Positions 17,242 through 26,521 of a stretch of 64,000 bases of DNA are shown here, one piece after another. The DNA lies in NCBI GenBank assembly GCA_937989665.1, contig CALKRN010000011.1:94880-158879 (forward strand), given 5' to 3'. The translations under genes were made by a program, and so were the position numbers. The notes beneath the pieces are model-generated. The model did not search any database and was not told the origin of the DNA. It saw nothing but the letters and a program-made list of their open reading frames with translations. Within the stretch, counting starts at the first letter, position 1; each line of letters opens with the position of its first letter. The DNA comes from an uncultured Desulfomicrobiaceae bacterium (GTDB lineage: Bacteria > Desulfobacterota > Desulfovibrionia > Desulfovibrionales > Desulfomicrobiaceae).

Positions 17242-18267
17242 TTACTTGGTTTTGATACGCATCCAGCATTGTTCGTAGGCCGCCGTCGCAGGACCAAGAT
17301 CTGTTTCAAATTCACCACGCGCCAAGACATCGTCCGGCGGATAGACGACCGGACTCGCCTGTACCTTGGGATCCAAAAGGGCGCGCGCCGGGATATTGGG
17401 GGAAGAATAGGTAAATTCCTCGGCAATGCGCGCCGCAACCTCTGGACGCAGCAAGTAGTCGATAAAGCGATGAGCGGCTTCGACGTTGCGAGCATTTTTG
17501 GGGATACAGAGATTATCGATCCAGAGGCTAAAACCCTCGGGGGGGTAGATGTATTGAATCGCGGGATTTTCTCGGGAAGCAATAAAGGCCTCACCATTCC
17601 ACAGGACTGCCACCGCCACTTCCCGGTTGAGGAGGGCCTGTTTGGGGGAATCCGAGTCAAAGAGACGCACGTTGCGCACGACGTCGGGCAAGAGGTCACA
17701 GGCCTGGGCAACGACCGCAGGGTCGCGCTCGTTGAGGGAGCGGCCCATGCGCTTGAGGGCCAAGCCAATAACCCCCCGCATGTCATTGGGGAGCAAGAGT
17801 TTTCCCTGCAACTCGGGCTTCCAGAGGTCCGCAAGGGAGCGCACCTGGGCGGCCACTGGGTCCTGGGTATTGATGGCAATGGCGGTGGAGCCCCACATAT
17901 AGGGCACGCTGTACGTGTTGGTGGGATCAAAGGATTGTCCAAGGAGACGCGGATCAAGATTGTGAAGGTTCGTAAGTTTGCTTTTATCGAGCGGCTGGAG
18001 CAGCCCTTCTCGGATCATCCGGGCCACATAATCCGTCGAAGGAACTACGATGTCATACCCTTTGGCCCCAAGGAGCTTGACCTTGGCATACATGGCTTCG
18101 TTGCTGTCGTAAGTGGACATGTGGACTTTAATGCCCGTTTCTTTTTGGAAATCGCGTAAGATACGATCGGGCATGTATTCTGACCAATTGTACACATACA
18201 ATTCCGCTGCCAGAACGGAAGAAGATACCAACAAGGCAATAAGCACCATCAACCAGCGGAGCATCAT
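17242..18267 (-). CDS. potD: Spermidine/putrescine periplasmic binding protein
   Basis: Solute-binding subunit of the polyamine importer (341 aa). A signal peptide ends near VLA-AE (about residue 20). The mature protein begins ELYVYNWSEYMPD, the PotD hallmark, and later has GYDIVVPSTDYVARMI and YMWGSTAIAINT. GGAGG precedes tandem ATGs at 18267/18264; the first overlaps the potC stop. It is the last gene of a potABCD operon. Confidence 0.93.
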   Translation of the reverse strand: MMLRWLMVLIALLVSSSVLAAELYVYNWSEYMPDRILRDFQKETGIKVHMSTYDSNEAMYAKVKLLGAKGYDIVVPSTDYVARMIREGLLQPLDKSKLTNLHNLDPRLLGQSFDPTNTYSVPYMWGSTAIAINTQDPVAAQVRSLADLWKPELQGKLLLPNDMRGVIGLALKRMGRSLNERDPAVVAQACDLLPDVVRNVRLFDSDSPKQALLNREVAVAVLWNGEAFIASRENPAIQYIYPPEGFSLWIDNLCIPKNARNVEAAHRFIDYLLRPEVAARIAEEFTYSSPNIPARALLDPKVQASPVVYPPDDVLARGEFETDLGPATAAYEQCWMRIKTK

Positions 18268-19028
18268 TTTTCCTCCTTGAAGACGCGATACGCAATTATG
18301 ACCGCCAGACTTGTTATGGCCATCATGATCGTACAAAGGGCATTGATTTCTGGTTTGAAGCCCAAACGCACCATGGAATAGATACGTAATGGCAGTACCT
18401 CAAAGGTCGGACCCGTTGTAAAGAAGCTAATGACCACATCATCCAACGACAACGTGAAACTCAACAGCCACCCTGCCAGGACTGCCGGAGTCACCAGGGG
18501 CACGACAATGTACCGGAAGACAGCAAAATCTCCGGCCCCCAAGTCCCGGGCGGCTTCGATAAAGACTGGGTCAAAGCCATGGAGTTTTCCTTGCACTACA
18601 ATCGCCACAAAGGGCAAGCACAAGGTCACATGGGCGAGGACCAAGGTGCCAAAGCCGAGCGGCAACCCGAGCAGCATAAAGAGCACGAGCAAAGAGATAG
18701 CAATGACGATATCTGGCGACATCATCATGACAAACAGCGTTGCCCCGATGACTCGTCGAGAAGGGAAGCGCCAGCGGGTCAGGGTGAAGGCGATGAGCGT
18801 TCCCAGCACCGTGGAGAGGGTGGCACTTACCACCGCCACCACAAGGGAGTTGAGGGCGGCGGTAAGGAGGCCTGTATTGTTCCACAACTGAAGATACCAC
18901 TCTCCAGAAAATCCTTTCCAGTCCATGGAAAAGCGAGAGGCATTGAACGAATACACCACCATCACGGCCAAGGGGATATACAAAAACCCCAAAACCATGG
19001 CGATGTAGATGCGGCGTAGCCACTTCAT
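18264..19028 (-). CDS. potC: Spermidine/putrescine ABC permease PotC
   Basis: Inner-membrane permease subunit (254 aa, about six TM helices). The EAA loop, which docks on the ATPase, reads EAARDLGAGDFAVFRYIVVPLV. The N-terminus (RIYIAMVLGFLYIPLAVMVVYSFNAS) and SLDDVVISFFTTGP are typical of PotC. It overlaps both neighbours by four bases (ATGA), so the operon is translationally coupled. Confidence 0.93.
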   Translation of the reverse strand: MKWLRRIYIAMVLGFLYIPLAVMVVYSFNASRFSMDWKGFSGEWYLQLWNNTGLLTAALNSLVVAVVSATLSTVLGTLIAFTLTRWRFPSRRVIGATLFVMMMSPDIVIAISLLVLFMLLGLPLGFGTLVLAHVTLCLPFVAIVVQGKLHGFDPVFIEAARDLGAGDFAVFRYIVVPLVTPAVLAGWLLSFTLSLDDVVISFFTTGPTFEVLPLRIYSMVRLGFKPEINALCTIMMAITSLAVIIAYRVFKEEK

Positions 19029-19882
19029 ACGTCAAGCTTTCCTTCATGAATACGGCGTTGGCTCCACCAATAGATGAGCAGAAGCACAATCATGATCATC
19101 GTCAACAACGTGCTCGCCGCCGCCCCCAATGGCCATTGCCGGGTAACTAAAAATTGATCCCGAATGAAATTCCCCACCAGCATTGTTTTTGCCCCTCCCA
19201 AGACATCGGCCACGTAGAACATGCCAAGACCGGGCAGGAACACCAGCATACACCCCGTGATGATGCCGGGCAATACCAAGGGCAATTTAATGTACCACAA
19301 CACCTGGAAACGACCAGCCCCGAGATCGCGAGCCGCTTCTTCCAAGCGGGGGTCGAAGCGATCCAAAGCGGCATACAGGGGCAGGATCATGAATGGGAGT
19401 AAGGTATACACGAGCCCGGCCACGACGGCCCCCGTCGTGTAGAGCAGCGTAAGCGGAGCATCGATGAGGCCCAAAGCAAAAAGGACCCGATTCACGAGAC
19501 CGCTCGTATTGAGCAAGACGGTCATGGCATAGGTGCGCACGAGGGAGTTGGTCCAAAACGGGATAACCACAAGCACGAGAAGGACATGGCGGGTGCGCCG
19601 CCCTGCCCGGGCGAGAAGGGCAGCAAAGGGATAGGCCAGCCCAAAACAGATGGCCGTCACTGCAGCAGAAAGCTTGAGGGAGGAGAACAAGATCTGGGCA
19701 TGGATGCCGTCAAGGAGCAGGGCGTAGTTGCCCAGGGTAAAGCCAGGGCTGAGAAACGTCGTCGGTGAAGGGTGGCTGACACTTGCCCCCAGCACGAGGA
19801 GATTGGGAACTACCCCAAACACCGCCATCCACACCACCGTGGCGGCAATGACCAAACGGCGAAAGAGTCCATCACGGCGCAT
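19025..19882 (-). CDS. potB: Spermidine/putrescine ABC permease PotB
   Basis: Second permease subunit (285 aa) with about six TM helices. The EAA loop reads EEAARDLGAGRFQVLWYIKLPLVLPGI. TSGLVNRVLFALG and the block from FLPGLGMFYVADVLGG to NFIRDQF match PotB. The ATG at 19882 (MRRDGLF) lies inside the end of potA (11-bp overlap). A longer in-frame extension upstream is out-of-frame potA sequence and is rejected. Confidence 0.92.
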   Translation of the reverse strand: MRRDGLFRRLVIAATVVWMAVFGVVPNLLVLGASVSHPSPTTFLSPGFTLGNYALLLDGIHAQILFSSLKLSAAVTAICFGLAYPFAALLARAGRRTRHVLLVLVVIPFWTNSLVRTYAMTVLLNTSGLVNRVLFALGLIDAPLTLLYTTGAVVAGLVYTLLPFMILPLYAALDRFDPRLEEAARDLGAGRFQVLWYIKLPLVLPGIITGCMLVFLPGLGMFYVADVLGGAKTMLVGNFIRDQFLVTRQWPLGAAASTLLTMIMIVLLLIYWWSQRRIHEGKLDV

Positions 19883-21014
19883 AGGCCAGCACCGTTTCCC
19901 ATCCCTGCACCCAGGTGACCGCCACCCGATCCCCGGGACGGAAATAGACCGTCTCGTCATCCTCGTTGAAGAACTCGGTGGCGGTGAGCATGGTCCCGCT
20001 GTCGAGGCGCAGGATGACGTCATAGGTCGCGCCTTTGTACACTGTTTCCTCCACAACACCCAACAAGGCAGGCACCCGCCCGAAACTTGCCCGCAGCTCA
20101 GGGTCTTCGTCCAAGTCGCGCAAGGTCTCCACCCGCAGGTCTTCAGGCCGCAAGAGGACATGGACCTTGTTGCCCACCTGCCAACATCCCGGCGGGGTGG
20201 AAAGCGGGATCACTCGGCCTTCCACTTCCACGTGGGTCATGTGCTCGACGCACCCCACCACGACTCCCGGCAGGACATTGATTTCCCCCACGAACCGGGC
20301 TACGAACAGATTGGCCGGAGTTTCATAGATGGCTGTGGGCGTGTCGAGTTGGGCAATGCGGCCCTGGTTCATCACGGCCACCCGGTCCGACATGGAAAAG
20401 GCCTCCTCCTGGTCATGGGTCACGAGGACAAAAGTAATCCCGAGCGAGCGCTGGAGATGCTTGAGTTCGATCTGCATGCGCTTGCGCAGGCGGTAATCCA
20501 AGGCAGAGAGTGGCTCGTCCAAAAGAAGAACGGCTGGTTCGTTGACGACGGCCCGGGCAATGGCCACACGCTGCTGCTGCCCCCCCGAGAGGCGGTCCAC
20601 CATGCGCGTGGCCAAATCTTCGAGGTGCACCAACCGCAGGGCATCCAGGACCCGCCGCCGCACCTCGGTAGGGGCAAACCCCCGCATCCGCAGCCCAAAG
20701 GCCACATTGTCAAAGACATTCATGTGCGGAAAGAGGGCGTAACTCTGAAAGACCGTGTTCACCGCCCGCCGCTCCGGCGGAACTCCTGCCATGGAACGGC
20801 CCTCGAGTACGATTTCTCCGGCGCTCGGCTGCTCAAAACCAGCAATCAGCCGCAATACCGTCGTCTTGCCGCACCCCGAAGGCCCAAGGATCGTGAGAAA
20901 TTCCCCGCGCTCTACGGTCAAGGAAACCTCGTCCACGGCCACGGCCTCCCCATAGCGCTTGCTCACTCCTCGCAATTCCAAGACCGGCTCGGCCATTAAA
21001 CCCCTTTTTTGCAC
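19872..21014 (-). CDS. potA: Spermidine/putrescine ABC ATPase PotA
   Basis: ATPase of the polyamine importer (380 aa from a GTG at 21014; 374 aa from an ATG at 20996). The GTG has GGAGGGAG five bases upstream and is preferred; the ATG lacks a good site. Walker [10 protein letters not shown], signature LSGGQQQR, Walker [12 protein letters not shown] and the switch His in VTHDQ are present. A C-terminal TOBE-type regulatory domain (about 250-380) includes [11 protein letters not shown]. First gene of potABCD. Confidence 0.92.
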   Translation of the reverse strand: MQKRGLMAEPVLELRGVSKRYGEAVAVDEVSLTVERGEFLTILGPSGCGKTTVLRLIAGFEQPSAGEIVLEGRSMAGVPPERRAVNTVFQSYALFPHMNVFDNVAFGLRMRGFAPTEVRRRVLDALRLVHLEDLATRMVDRLSGGQQQRVAIARAVVNEPAVLLLDEPLSALDYRLRKRMQIELKHLQRSLGITFVLVTHDQEEAFSMSDRVAVMNQGRIAQLDTPTAIYETPANLFVARFVGEINVLPGVVVGCVEHMTHVEVEGRVIPLSTPPGCWQVGNKVHVLLRPEDLRVETLRDLDEDPELRASFGRVPALLGVVEETVYKGATYDVILRLDSGTMLTATEFFNEDDETVYFRPGDRVAVTWVQGWETVLAYAP

Positions 21015-21131
21015 CAATTCTCCCTCCAATTCTTGTGCACCTTGGACCAGCAGCGTCAATTCTCTTTGCTGTGTGCGGTTTGGAGATCCCATCGAGCAAA
21101 GTCAAGCAAAAAACCAAAATAAATTTGGCAT

Positions 21132-21157
21132 AAAAAAGGCGACCATCTGGCCGCCTT
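21132..21157 (-). terminator. Intrinsic terminator of the ICMT-like gene
   Basis: AAGGCG and CGCCTT (21136-21141, 21152-21157) form a stem that extends inward through CCA/TGG with one mismatch. On the minus strand it is followed by a run of six T. It lies 27 bp after the stop at 21184 and separates this transcript from potA. Confidence 0.75.
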
Positions 21158-21183
21158 GGACAACGTTTGAAAGCGTTTATACT

Positions 21184-21615
21184 CTATAATATAGAAGGAA
21201 TCAAACGATTCACACGCTCTTTGTATGCAATATATGCCTCTCCGAATCGTTCTTCCAAATCCATTTCTTCTGCTTCTACGTTCTGAAAGAACAGATAGAT
21301 CGCATATACAATCCCTAAAATACCAATATTGGTATTGAGGATCAGACAAAGTCCAGGCATCATCCCAAAGCAATGCGCCGCCATTTCTGGGTGCCGCATC
21401 CAGGCATACGGCCCTTCTTGGACGAGAAACACACCCCGCTCGGAGCGGCGAAGGGTCTGCTTGGCCCAGAGGAGTAAGGCCACCCCCAATCCCAGCCATA
21501 GCAGCCCCCACAGGGCCCCCAGGAGAAAATAGTTGGTGTTAAGAACGGCATGTTCCATCACCGCCCCAGCCACAAGGACCCCATAGCCTGCACGTAAAGG
21601 ACTGCGTTGGCCCAT
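21184..21615 (-). CDS. Isoprenylcysteine-methyltransferase-like membrane protein
   Basis: A 143-aa integral membrane protein of the ICMT/PEMT-like superfamily. It has TM helices near 8-24, 31-49 and 88-110. The SAM-binding block EGPYAWMRHPE and the C-terminal EERFGEAYIAYKERVNRLIP are characteristic. Substrate is unknown; bacterial members are largely uncharacterised. The ATG at 21615 has AAGGAGG seven bases upstream. It lies 40 bp downstream of ettA and may be co-transcribed with it. Confidence 0.82.
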   Translation of the reverse strand: MGQRSPLRAGYGVLVAGAVMEHAVLNTNYFLLGALWGLLWLGLGVALLLWAKQTLRRSERGVFLVQEGPYAWMRHPEMAAHCFGMMPGLCLILNTNIGILGIVYAIYLFFQNVEAEEMDLEERFGEAYIAYKERVNRLIPSIL

Positions 21616-21655
21616 GTATACCCCTCCTTTTGTCGTGGACGTGGACACCGAATCC

Positions 21656-23332
21656 TCAGCGCGTCAGTTGCCGATAGCGGATCCGCCGCGGGACGAGCAA
21701 GTCCTGGCCGGTGCGGCGTTTGTAGTCTTTTTCGTACTCCGAGTAATTGCCTTCGAACCACACGGCCCGGCTGTCTCCCTCGAAGGCCAGGATATGCGTA
21801 GCCACGCGGTCCAGAAACCAGCGGTCATGGGAGATAATGAGGGCACAGCCGGCATAGTGATCCAAGGCGTCTTCCAGGGCACGCAAGGTGTTGACGTCAA
21901 GGTCGTTGGTGGGCTCGTCCAGGAGAAGGACATTGGCCTCCCGCTGGAGCATGCGGGCGAGGTAGAGCCGGTTGCGCTCACCTCCCGAAAGACTGCCCAC
22001 TGCCTTCTGCTGCTCGGCACCACTAAAGCCGAACTTGGCGACGTACGCGCGGGAATTCACCTCCCGGCCGCCGAGGTTCAGGGTATCGGCGCCACCGCAG
22101 ACGGCCTCCCAGACGCTCTGCTGGGGGTCAAGTCCCGCCCGCTCTTGGTCCACATAGGCAAGGCGTACCGTAGGCCCGAGGCGAATTTCGCCACGGTCCG
22201 GCGCTTCCTGGCCGGTAATCATCCGAAAAAGAGTCGTCTTTCCGGCACCATTGGGGCCAATAATCCCCACAATGGCCCCCGGAGGGACGGTAAAGCTCAG
22301 GCCTTCCACGAGGACCCGATCCCCGAAGGCCTTGGTCACCTCTCGGGCCTCGATGACCACATCCCCAAGACGGGGGCCTGGGGGAATGAAAATCTCAAGC
22401 TCCCGGAGGCGTTCCCGGGTCTCTTGCGAAAGGAGCTGCTCATAGGCCGTGATGCGGGCTTTGCCTTTGGCCTGGCGGCCTTTGGGCGTCATGCGGATCC
22501 ATTCGAGTTCGTGCTGGAGGGTGCGGCGCCGGGCCGTCAGCTCTTTTTCTTCTTGGGCCAAGCGCTGTTCCTTTTGCTCCAGCCAGGACGAGTAATTCCC
22601 TTTCCAGGGGATGCCCATGCCCCGATCGAGCTCCAAGATCCAGCCAGCTACGTTGTCGAGAAAATAGCGATCATGCGTCACGGCGATCACCGTGCCGGGA
22701 TAGGTCTGCAGATGGTGTTCCAACCAGCTGACGGTCTCGGCATCCAAGTGATTGGTGGGCTCATCGAGGAGCAGGATATCGGGCCGCTGCAGGAGCAGGC
22801 GGCAGAGGGCCACTCGCCGCTTCTCCCCACCCGAAAGGACCGCCACTGGCGTCTCGGGTTCCGGACAGCGCAGGGCCTCCATGGCCATGGTCAGTTTGGA
22901 ATCCAAGTCCCACGCATCTCGGGCATCGAGCTGTTCCTGTACCGCAGCCTGGCGGGCCATGAGGGCATCGAAATCCGCATCAGGCTCGGCAAAGGCTGCA
23001 TTGATGGCCTCGAACTCCGCGAGCAAGGCTACGGTCTCGGCAACGGCCTCTTCCACGACGTGGCGTACGGTCTTTTGTGGGTCGAGGTTCGGCTCTTGCT
23101 CCAGATAGCCCAGACTATACCCCGGGGCACGGACAATTTCCCCCTGAAAGTTGGTGTCCACCCCGGCCATGATACGCAGGAGCGAGCTCTTCCCTGAGCC
23201 GTTGAGTCCAAGCACGCCAATCTTTGCACCGTAAAAAAACGACAGAGATATATCCTTGAGGACCGCTTTCTTGTCGTAAAACTTCGAGACCCGAATCATG
23301 GAATAAATAATCTTGTTGGGCTCATCTGCCAT
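21656..23332 (-). CDS. ettA: Energy-dependent translational throttle EttA (ABC-F)
   Basis: Ribosome-associated ABC-F ATPase gating the first elongation step according to ATP/ADP. The 558-aa protein matches E. coli EttA in length. It has two ABC domains, each with Walker A (GLNGSGKSS; GPNGAGKTT) and LSGGE signatures, and the linking P-site tRNA-interaction helices with Arg/Lys-rich sequence near 240-300. The start MADEPNKIIYSM at 23332 has AAGGAG six bases upstream. The N-terminal MIRVSKFYDKKAVLKDISLS is typical EttA. Confidence 0.94.
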   Translation of the reverse strand: MADEPNKIIYSMIRVSKFYDKKAVLKDISLSFFYGAKIGVLGLNGSGKSSLLRIMAGVDTNFQGEIVRAPGYSLGYLEQEPNLDPQKTVRHVVEEAVAETVALLAEFEAINAAFAEPDADFDALMARQAAVQEQLDARDAWDLDSKLTMAMEALRCPEPETPVAVLSGGEKRRVALCRLLLQRPDILLLDEPTNHLDAETVSWLEHHLQTYPGTVIAVTHDRYFLDNVAGWILELDRGMGIPWKGNYSSWLEQKEQRLAQEEKELTARRRTLQHELEWIRMTPKGRQAKGKARITAYEQLLSQETRERLRELEIFIPPGPRLGDVVIEAREVTKAFGDRVLVEGLSFTVPPGAIVGIIGPNGAGKTTLFRMITGQEAPDRGEIRLGPTVRLAYVDQERAGLDPQQSVWEAVCGGADTLNLGGREVNSRAYVAKFGFSGAEQQKAVGSLSGGERNRLYLARMLQREANVLLLDEPTNDLDVNTLRALEDALDHYAGCALIISHDRWFLDRVATHILAFEGDSRAVWFEGNYSEYEKDYKRRTGQDLLVPRRIRYRQLTR

Positions 23333-23342
23333 ATATTGCTCC

Positions 23343-24026
23343 TTATAGAGTACCAAACCCAGGAATTTTGAGGCGCGATTCTATCCATTGAAGGAATTTA
23401 CTCGCTACGGTGACCATAATGAGATAGTAAAGACCAGCGACAAAAAAGACCTCGCTGAAGCGAAAGCTTTCGCTGGCAATGATTTTAGCTTGGCCAGTGA
23501 GCTCAAAACAGGTCACCACGTAGGCAAGGGACGAATACTTGATGAGATAGATGAGTTCATTACCACAGCCCGGCAAGGCCTTGCGGACAGCCTGCGGGAT
23601 GACGATCCACACCACGGCCTTCCAAGGAGAAAAGCCGAGGGCCTGCGCAGCCAAAAGTTGCCCCCGCCGCACAGCTCGAAGCCCTCCGCGCACATACTCG
23701 GAATGGTAGGCCGCGGAACATAGGGTAAAGCCGATGACCGCCGCGGCATAAGGGCTGAGGGTAATGCCGAGCCCAGGCAAGCCGAAATAAAGGATAACGA
23801 GCTGAATGACCAAGGGAGTGCCACGAAAGATGGCGGCATAGGCCCCCGCCAGGCGCCCCCACAGCGCACCGCCATAGACCCGCAGGCTGCCAACCACGAT
23901 GCCGCCCGCCAGCCCGAACAGCGACGAGGGCACAATAAGAGCCAAGGTGACCAGCAATCCGTCGTTGAGGGCTGGGATGAGGCGATGGAGGAAGAATTCC
24001 ACCTCCTCAGCCGGCATCCAGGACAT
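23343..24026 (-). CDS. Polar amino-acid ABC transporter permease (second)
   Basis: HisM/GlnP-type permease of 227 aa with about five TM helices. The EAA loop reads AAQALGFSPWKAVVWIVIPQAVRKALPG, and RGTPLVIQLVILYFGLP is the family N-terminal signature. The ATG at 24026 overlaps the ATPase stop. It is the last gene of a minus-strand importer: binding protein, permease, ATPase, permease. The two different permeases probably form a heterodimer. Confidence 0.92.
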   Translation of the reverse strand: MSWMPAEEVEFFLHRLIPALNDGLLVTLALIVPSSLFGLAGGIVVGSLRVYGGALWGRLAGAYAAIFRGTPLVIQLVILYFGLPGLGITLSPYAAAVIGFTLCSAAYHSEYVRGGLRAVRRGQLLAAQALGFSPWKAVVWIVIPQAVRKALPGCGNELIYLIKYSSLAYVVTCFELTGQAKIIASESFRFSEVFFVAGLYYLIMVTVASKFLQWIESRLKIPGFGTL

Positions 24027-24772
24027 TAAATGCCCCCTTCCAATTGAGAACAAAAATCCAATGTGCGGGTAGCTGCCCCTGGAGTGAGTAAGGCGGCAGG
24101 GGGCCCCTGCTCGATAATCCGCCCGTTTTCCATAAAGAGCACTTCATCGGCCACAGCCCGAGCAAAACCCATCTGGTGGGTGGCCATGACCATGGTCATC
24201 CCCCCTTGGGCCAGGGCGCGGATGACGGCAAGGACCTCGCTCACCAATTCTGGGTCCAAGGCCGAAGTCGGTTCATCGAGAAGCATGACCTTGGGGTCCA
24301 TGGCCAAGGCACGGGCAATGGAGACCCGCTGCTTTTGGCCGCCGGAGAGCTCCGCAGGGTAGAGCGTTGCCTTGTCCGCAAGGCCGACACGCTCCAGTTC
24401 TGCCATGGCCCGCTCCAGGGCCTGGCGGCGTGACCATCCCCGGACTTTGCGCAGCGCAATGGCCACGTTGTCCACCGCCGTCAGATGGTCAAAGAGATTG
24501 AAATCCTGAAAAATCATTCCCACCTGCTGGCGGAAGGCACACAAGGCCTTGGTATTGCGTGGGTCAATGGTCTGCCCCTCGAGTTCGATGAACCCCGTCT
24601 CGGGGAAGATGAGGTAATTCATGCACTGCAAAAGGGTACTTTTGCCCCCACCGGAAGGCCCAATGAGGACCTTCGTCTGCCCCTTGAACAGTTCGAGATG
24701 GATGGCATCGAGGATGCGTCGCCCGCCAAGGCGCTTGGAGATGCCCACCACCCGCATAAGCGGTCTCTTCAC
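24026..24772 (-). CDS. Polar amino-acid ABC transporter ATPase
   Basis: GlnQ/HisP-family ATPase (248 aa). Walker A GPSGGGKST, QVGMIFQDFNLFDHLTAVDN, signature ELSGGQKQR, Walker [13 protein letters not shown] and switch His in ATHQMGFAR are all present. The start is a GTG at 24772 that overlaps the upstream permease stop (GTGA), with GGAG seven bases before. An internal ATG at 24757 has no ribosome binding site. The long upstream in-frame extension is shadow sequence. Confidence 0.93.
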   Translation of the reverse strand: MKRPLMRVVGISKRLGGRRILDAIHLELFKGQTKVLIGPSGGGKSTLLQCMNYLIFPETGFIELEGQTIDPRNTKALCAFRQQVGMIFQDFNLFDHLTAVDNVAIALRKVRGWSRRQALERAMAELERVGLADKATLYPAELSGGQKQRVSIARALAMDPKVMLLDEPTSALDPELVSEVLAVIRALAQGGMTMVMATHQMGFARAVADEVLFMENGRIIEQGPPAALLTPGAATRTLDFCSQLEGGI

Positions 24773-25443
24773 GCTGTTTCTCCGTATCCTTTGATGCGCA
24801 CCCGCCGCTCCACGAGGCGCAACACCCCCACCCCTGCCCAGGTCAACCCAAAGTACATGGCTGCGGCCAGCAGGTAGAGGGGCAAATGCTGGTAGGTGCG
24901 GGTGGCTACAAAATGGGTCCGAGCCATGATCTCGCTCGTCCCCAGCACAAAGGCCAAGGCCGAATCCTTCAGGAGGATGGAGTACTCGTTGGACCAGCCG
25001 GGAATGGATAGGCGCAAGGCCTGGGGCAGGATGATGCTCCAAACGGCCTGCGCGCGGGACATACCAAGGGCGAGGGCGGCCTTGAACTGTCCTTGGGGCA
25101 GGGCGAGGATCGCTCCGCGAACGATCTGCGATTGGTAGGCGCCGCTGGTCATGCCGAGGACAAGGACTGTGGCCGTCATCGCCGAGAGGTTGAGGCCGAT
25201 CCAAGCAAACAGCCCAAAATAAAACAGGAATAAGAGGACTAAAATGGGAATGCCACGGAAGAACCACACATACAAGTCCGCCATGCGCCGGACACTCCCT
25301 GTACCGTAGGTCTGGGCCACGGCCAGGGGAACACCAATACCCAAGCCGAGGAACATCGCCCCCACCACGGCGACGACGGTAATACCAGCGCCCTCGAGGA
25401 TAAAAGGCGCCGCCTCCCAAAGTACGGTTAGAATTTCCTGCAT
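24769..25443 (-). CDS. Polar amino-acid ABC transporter permease (first)
   Basis: HisM/GlnP-type permease (224 aa from the ATG at 25443). FFRGIPILVLLFLFYFGL and the EAA loop AALALGMSRAQAVWSIILPQALRLSIPGW define the family; about five TM helices. A TTG start at 25494 would place a strong terminator hairpin (25453-25482) inside the coding region, so the ATG after the hairpin is chosen. No strong Shine-Dalgarno is seen, consistent with lower expression than the binding protein. Confidence 0.9.
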   Translation of the reverse strand: MQEILTVLWEAAPFILEGAGITVVAVVGAMFLGLGIGVPLAVAQTYGTGSVRRMADLYVWFFRGIPILVLLFLFYFGLFAWIGLNLSAMTATVLVLGMTSGAYQSQIVRGAILALPQGQFKAALALGMSRAQAVWSIILPQALRLSIPGWSNEYSILLKDSALAFVLGTSEIMARTHFVATRTYQHLPLYLLAAAMYFGLTWAGVGVLRLVERRVRIKGYGETA

Positions 25444-25452
25444 GCGATCCGC

Positions 25453-25482
25453 AAAAAACGGGAAGACCAGGGTCTTCCCGTT
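25453..25482 (-). terminator. Intercistronic terminator/attenuator after binding-protein gene
   Basis: AACGGGAAGACC and GGTCTTCCCGTT (25457-25468, 25471-25482) are perfect complements and are followed on the minus strand by six T. It sits between the solute-binding protein stop (25507) and the first permease ATG (25443). It likely gives partial termination, so that the binding protein is made in excess. Confidence 0.85.
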
Positions 25483-25506
25483 GGTTAGTGGCAATGGCTC
25501 AGTTGT

Positions 25507-26244
25507 TTATTGATTGAGATGCTTGGCAATCAGTTCTTCCCAATACGGGTCTGCCTTGAGGAGCGCAAAGCCCTGGTTGATCTTCGCCAAGAGTTCCTGG
25601 TCTTCCTTGCGCACGGCAACGCCAAATTCTTCCACCTCGCCAAAGGTACCTAGGATCTTTACCGGTTTTTTGCGCTCTGCATCCCGGGCCGGGGGATAAT
25701 TCATGGCCGCCACATCGATGCGCCCATGAACAAGGTCCTCAATGGCCATGGGCGAGGAGTCATAGAGCTTGATGGTAAACTTCCAGCCCTCTTTAGTCTT
25801 GGCATCGGCCATCCATTTGGCCTCGGAGGTCCCTGCCTGCATGCCCACGGTAAGCGGTTTGGCATAGATTTCGTTGATGGTAAGCGGCGAGTCCTTTTTC
25901 ACCACAAAGACGTTTTTGACCTCCCAGTACGGCGCACTGAAGGCCACTTTCTGGGCCCGTTCTGCGGTAATCGTCATTCCGGAGCAGATGAGATCAATCT
26001 TTTTGGCCAGCAAATTGGGAATGATACCATCCCAATCCACGGGGACATGCTTCACTTGGAAGCCCATCTTCTTGGCAATCCAGTCCAAGGCGTCGACGTC
26101 AAAACCACTGGGTTTGCCGTTTTTATCCACATAGGCAAAGGGCGGATAGTTGGCATCAATCCCATTGACGTACACCTTGTCCGCTGCGCCCACCGGGGCC
26201 GCGACAAAGAACAGGGCCAGGAACAACCACACGAGACGATGCAT
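25507..26244 (-). CDS. Polar amino-acid periplasmic binding protein
   Basis: Family 3 solute-binding protein (245 aa). A signal peptide ends near VGA-AD (about residue 20). The ligand-binding core shows FAYVDKNGKPSGFDVDALDWIAKKMG, then DLICSGMTITAERAQKVAFSAPY, the SBP family 3 signature. The ATG at 26244 has AAGGAAGG upstream. It is the first gene of the importer and divergent from a second binding-protein gene. Which amino acid it binds cannot be told. Confidence 0.93.
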   Translation of the reverse strand: MHRLVWLFLALFFVAAPVGAADKVYVNGIDANYPPFAYVDKNGKPSGFDVDALDWIAKKMGFQVKHVPVDWDGIIPNLLAKKIDLICSGMTITAERAQKVAFSAPYWEVKNVFVVKKDSPLTINEIYAKPLTVGMQAGTSEAKWMADAKTKEGWKFTIKLYDSSPMAIEDLVHGRIDVAAMNYPPARDAERKKPVKILGTFGEVEEFGVAVRKEDQELLAKINQGFALLKADPYWEELIAKHLNQ

Positions 26245-26293
26245 AGGACCTTCCTTGGGTTTGGAGTTGGACAAGCAGTTCCGCACACCACCT

Positions 26294-26335
26294 CCTGCTC
26301 GCGCAGGCATTATTCCCGAAACGAAGTGGACTTCG
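26294..26335. promoter_or_regulatory. Two inverted repeats between divergent amino-acid importers
   Basis: CCTGC/GCAGG (26294-26298, 26303-26307) and the near-palindrome CGAAGT-GG-ACTTCG (26322-26335) lie in the 277-bp region shared by the two divergent transporter operons. Position suggests operator or leader hairpins. I see no match to a regulator site that I can name. Confidence 0.35.
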
Positions 26336-26521
26336 CCCTATACGGTGCCAGACACAAAGGCAACCCGCGAGGGGACCGCCTCCTTGCCATCGGCCGCCAA
26401 GAAGTTCTCAGCCTCCTCACGCCTTGACCGAAGGACGGGCATTCTTTAGGCAACCCCGAACGTTATGCCGTCCGCCTTTTGGGAGTGGCTTCACCATCAA
26501 CTGTGCATAAGGAGAGGTGCT

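Noticed and set aside
25444..25494. N-terminal extension of the first amino-acid permease from a TTG at 25494
   Set aside because: It would translate through a perfect intrinsic terminator hairpin, and the TM-rich protein starts after it.
26340..26460. Riboswitch-like sequence in the divergent transporter gap
   Set aside because: GGCAACCC and TTGCC stretches resemble parts of known riboswitches, but no full aptamer core could be built.
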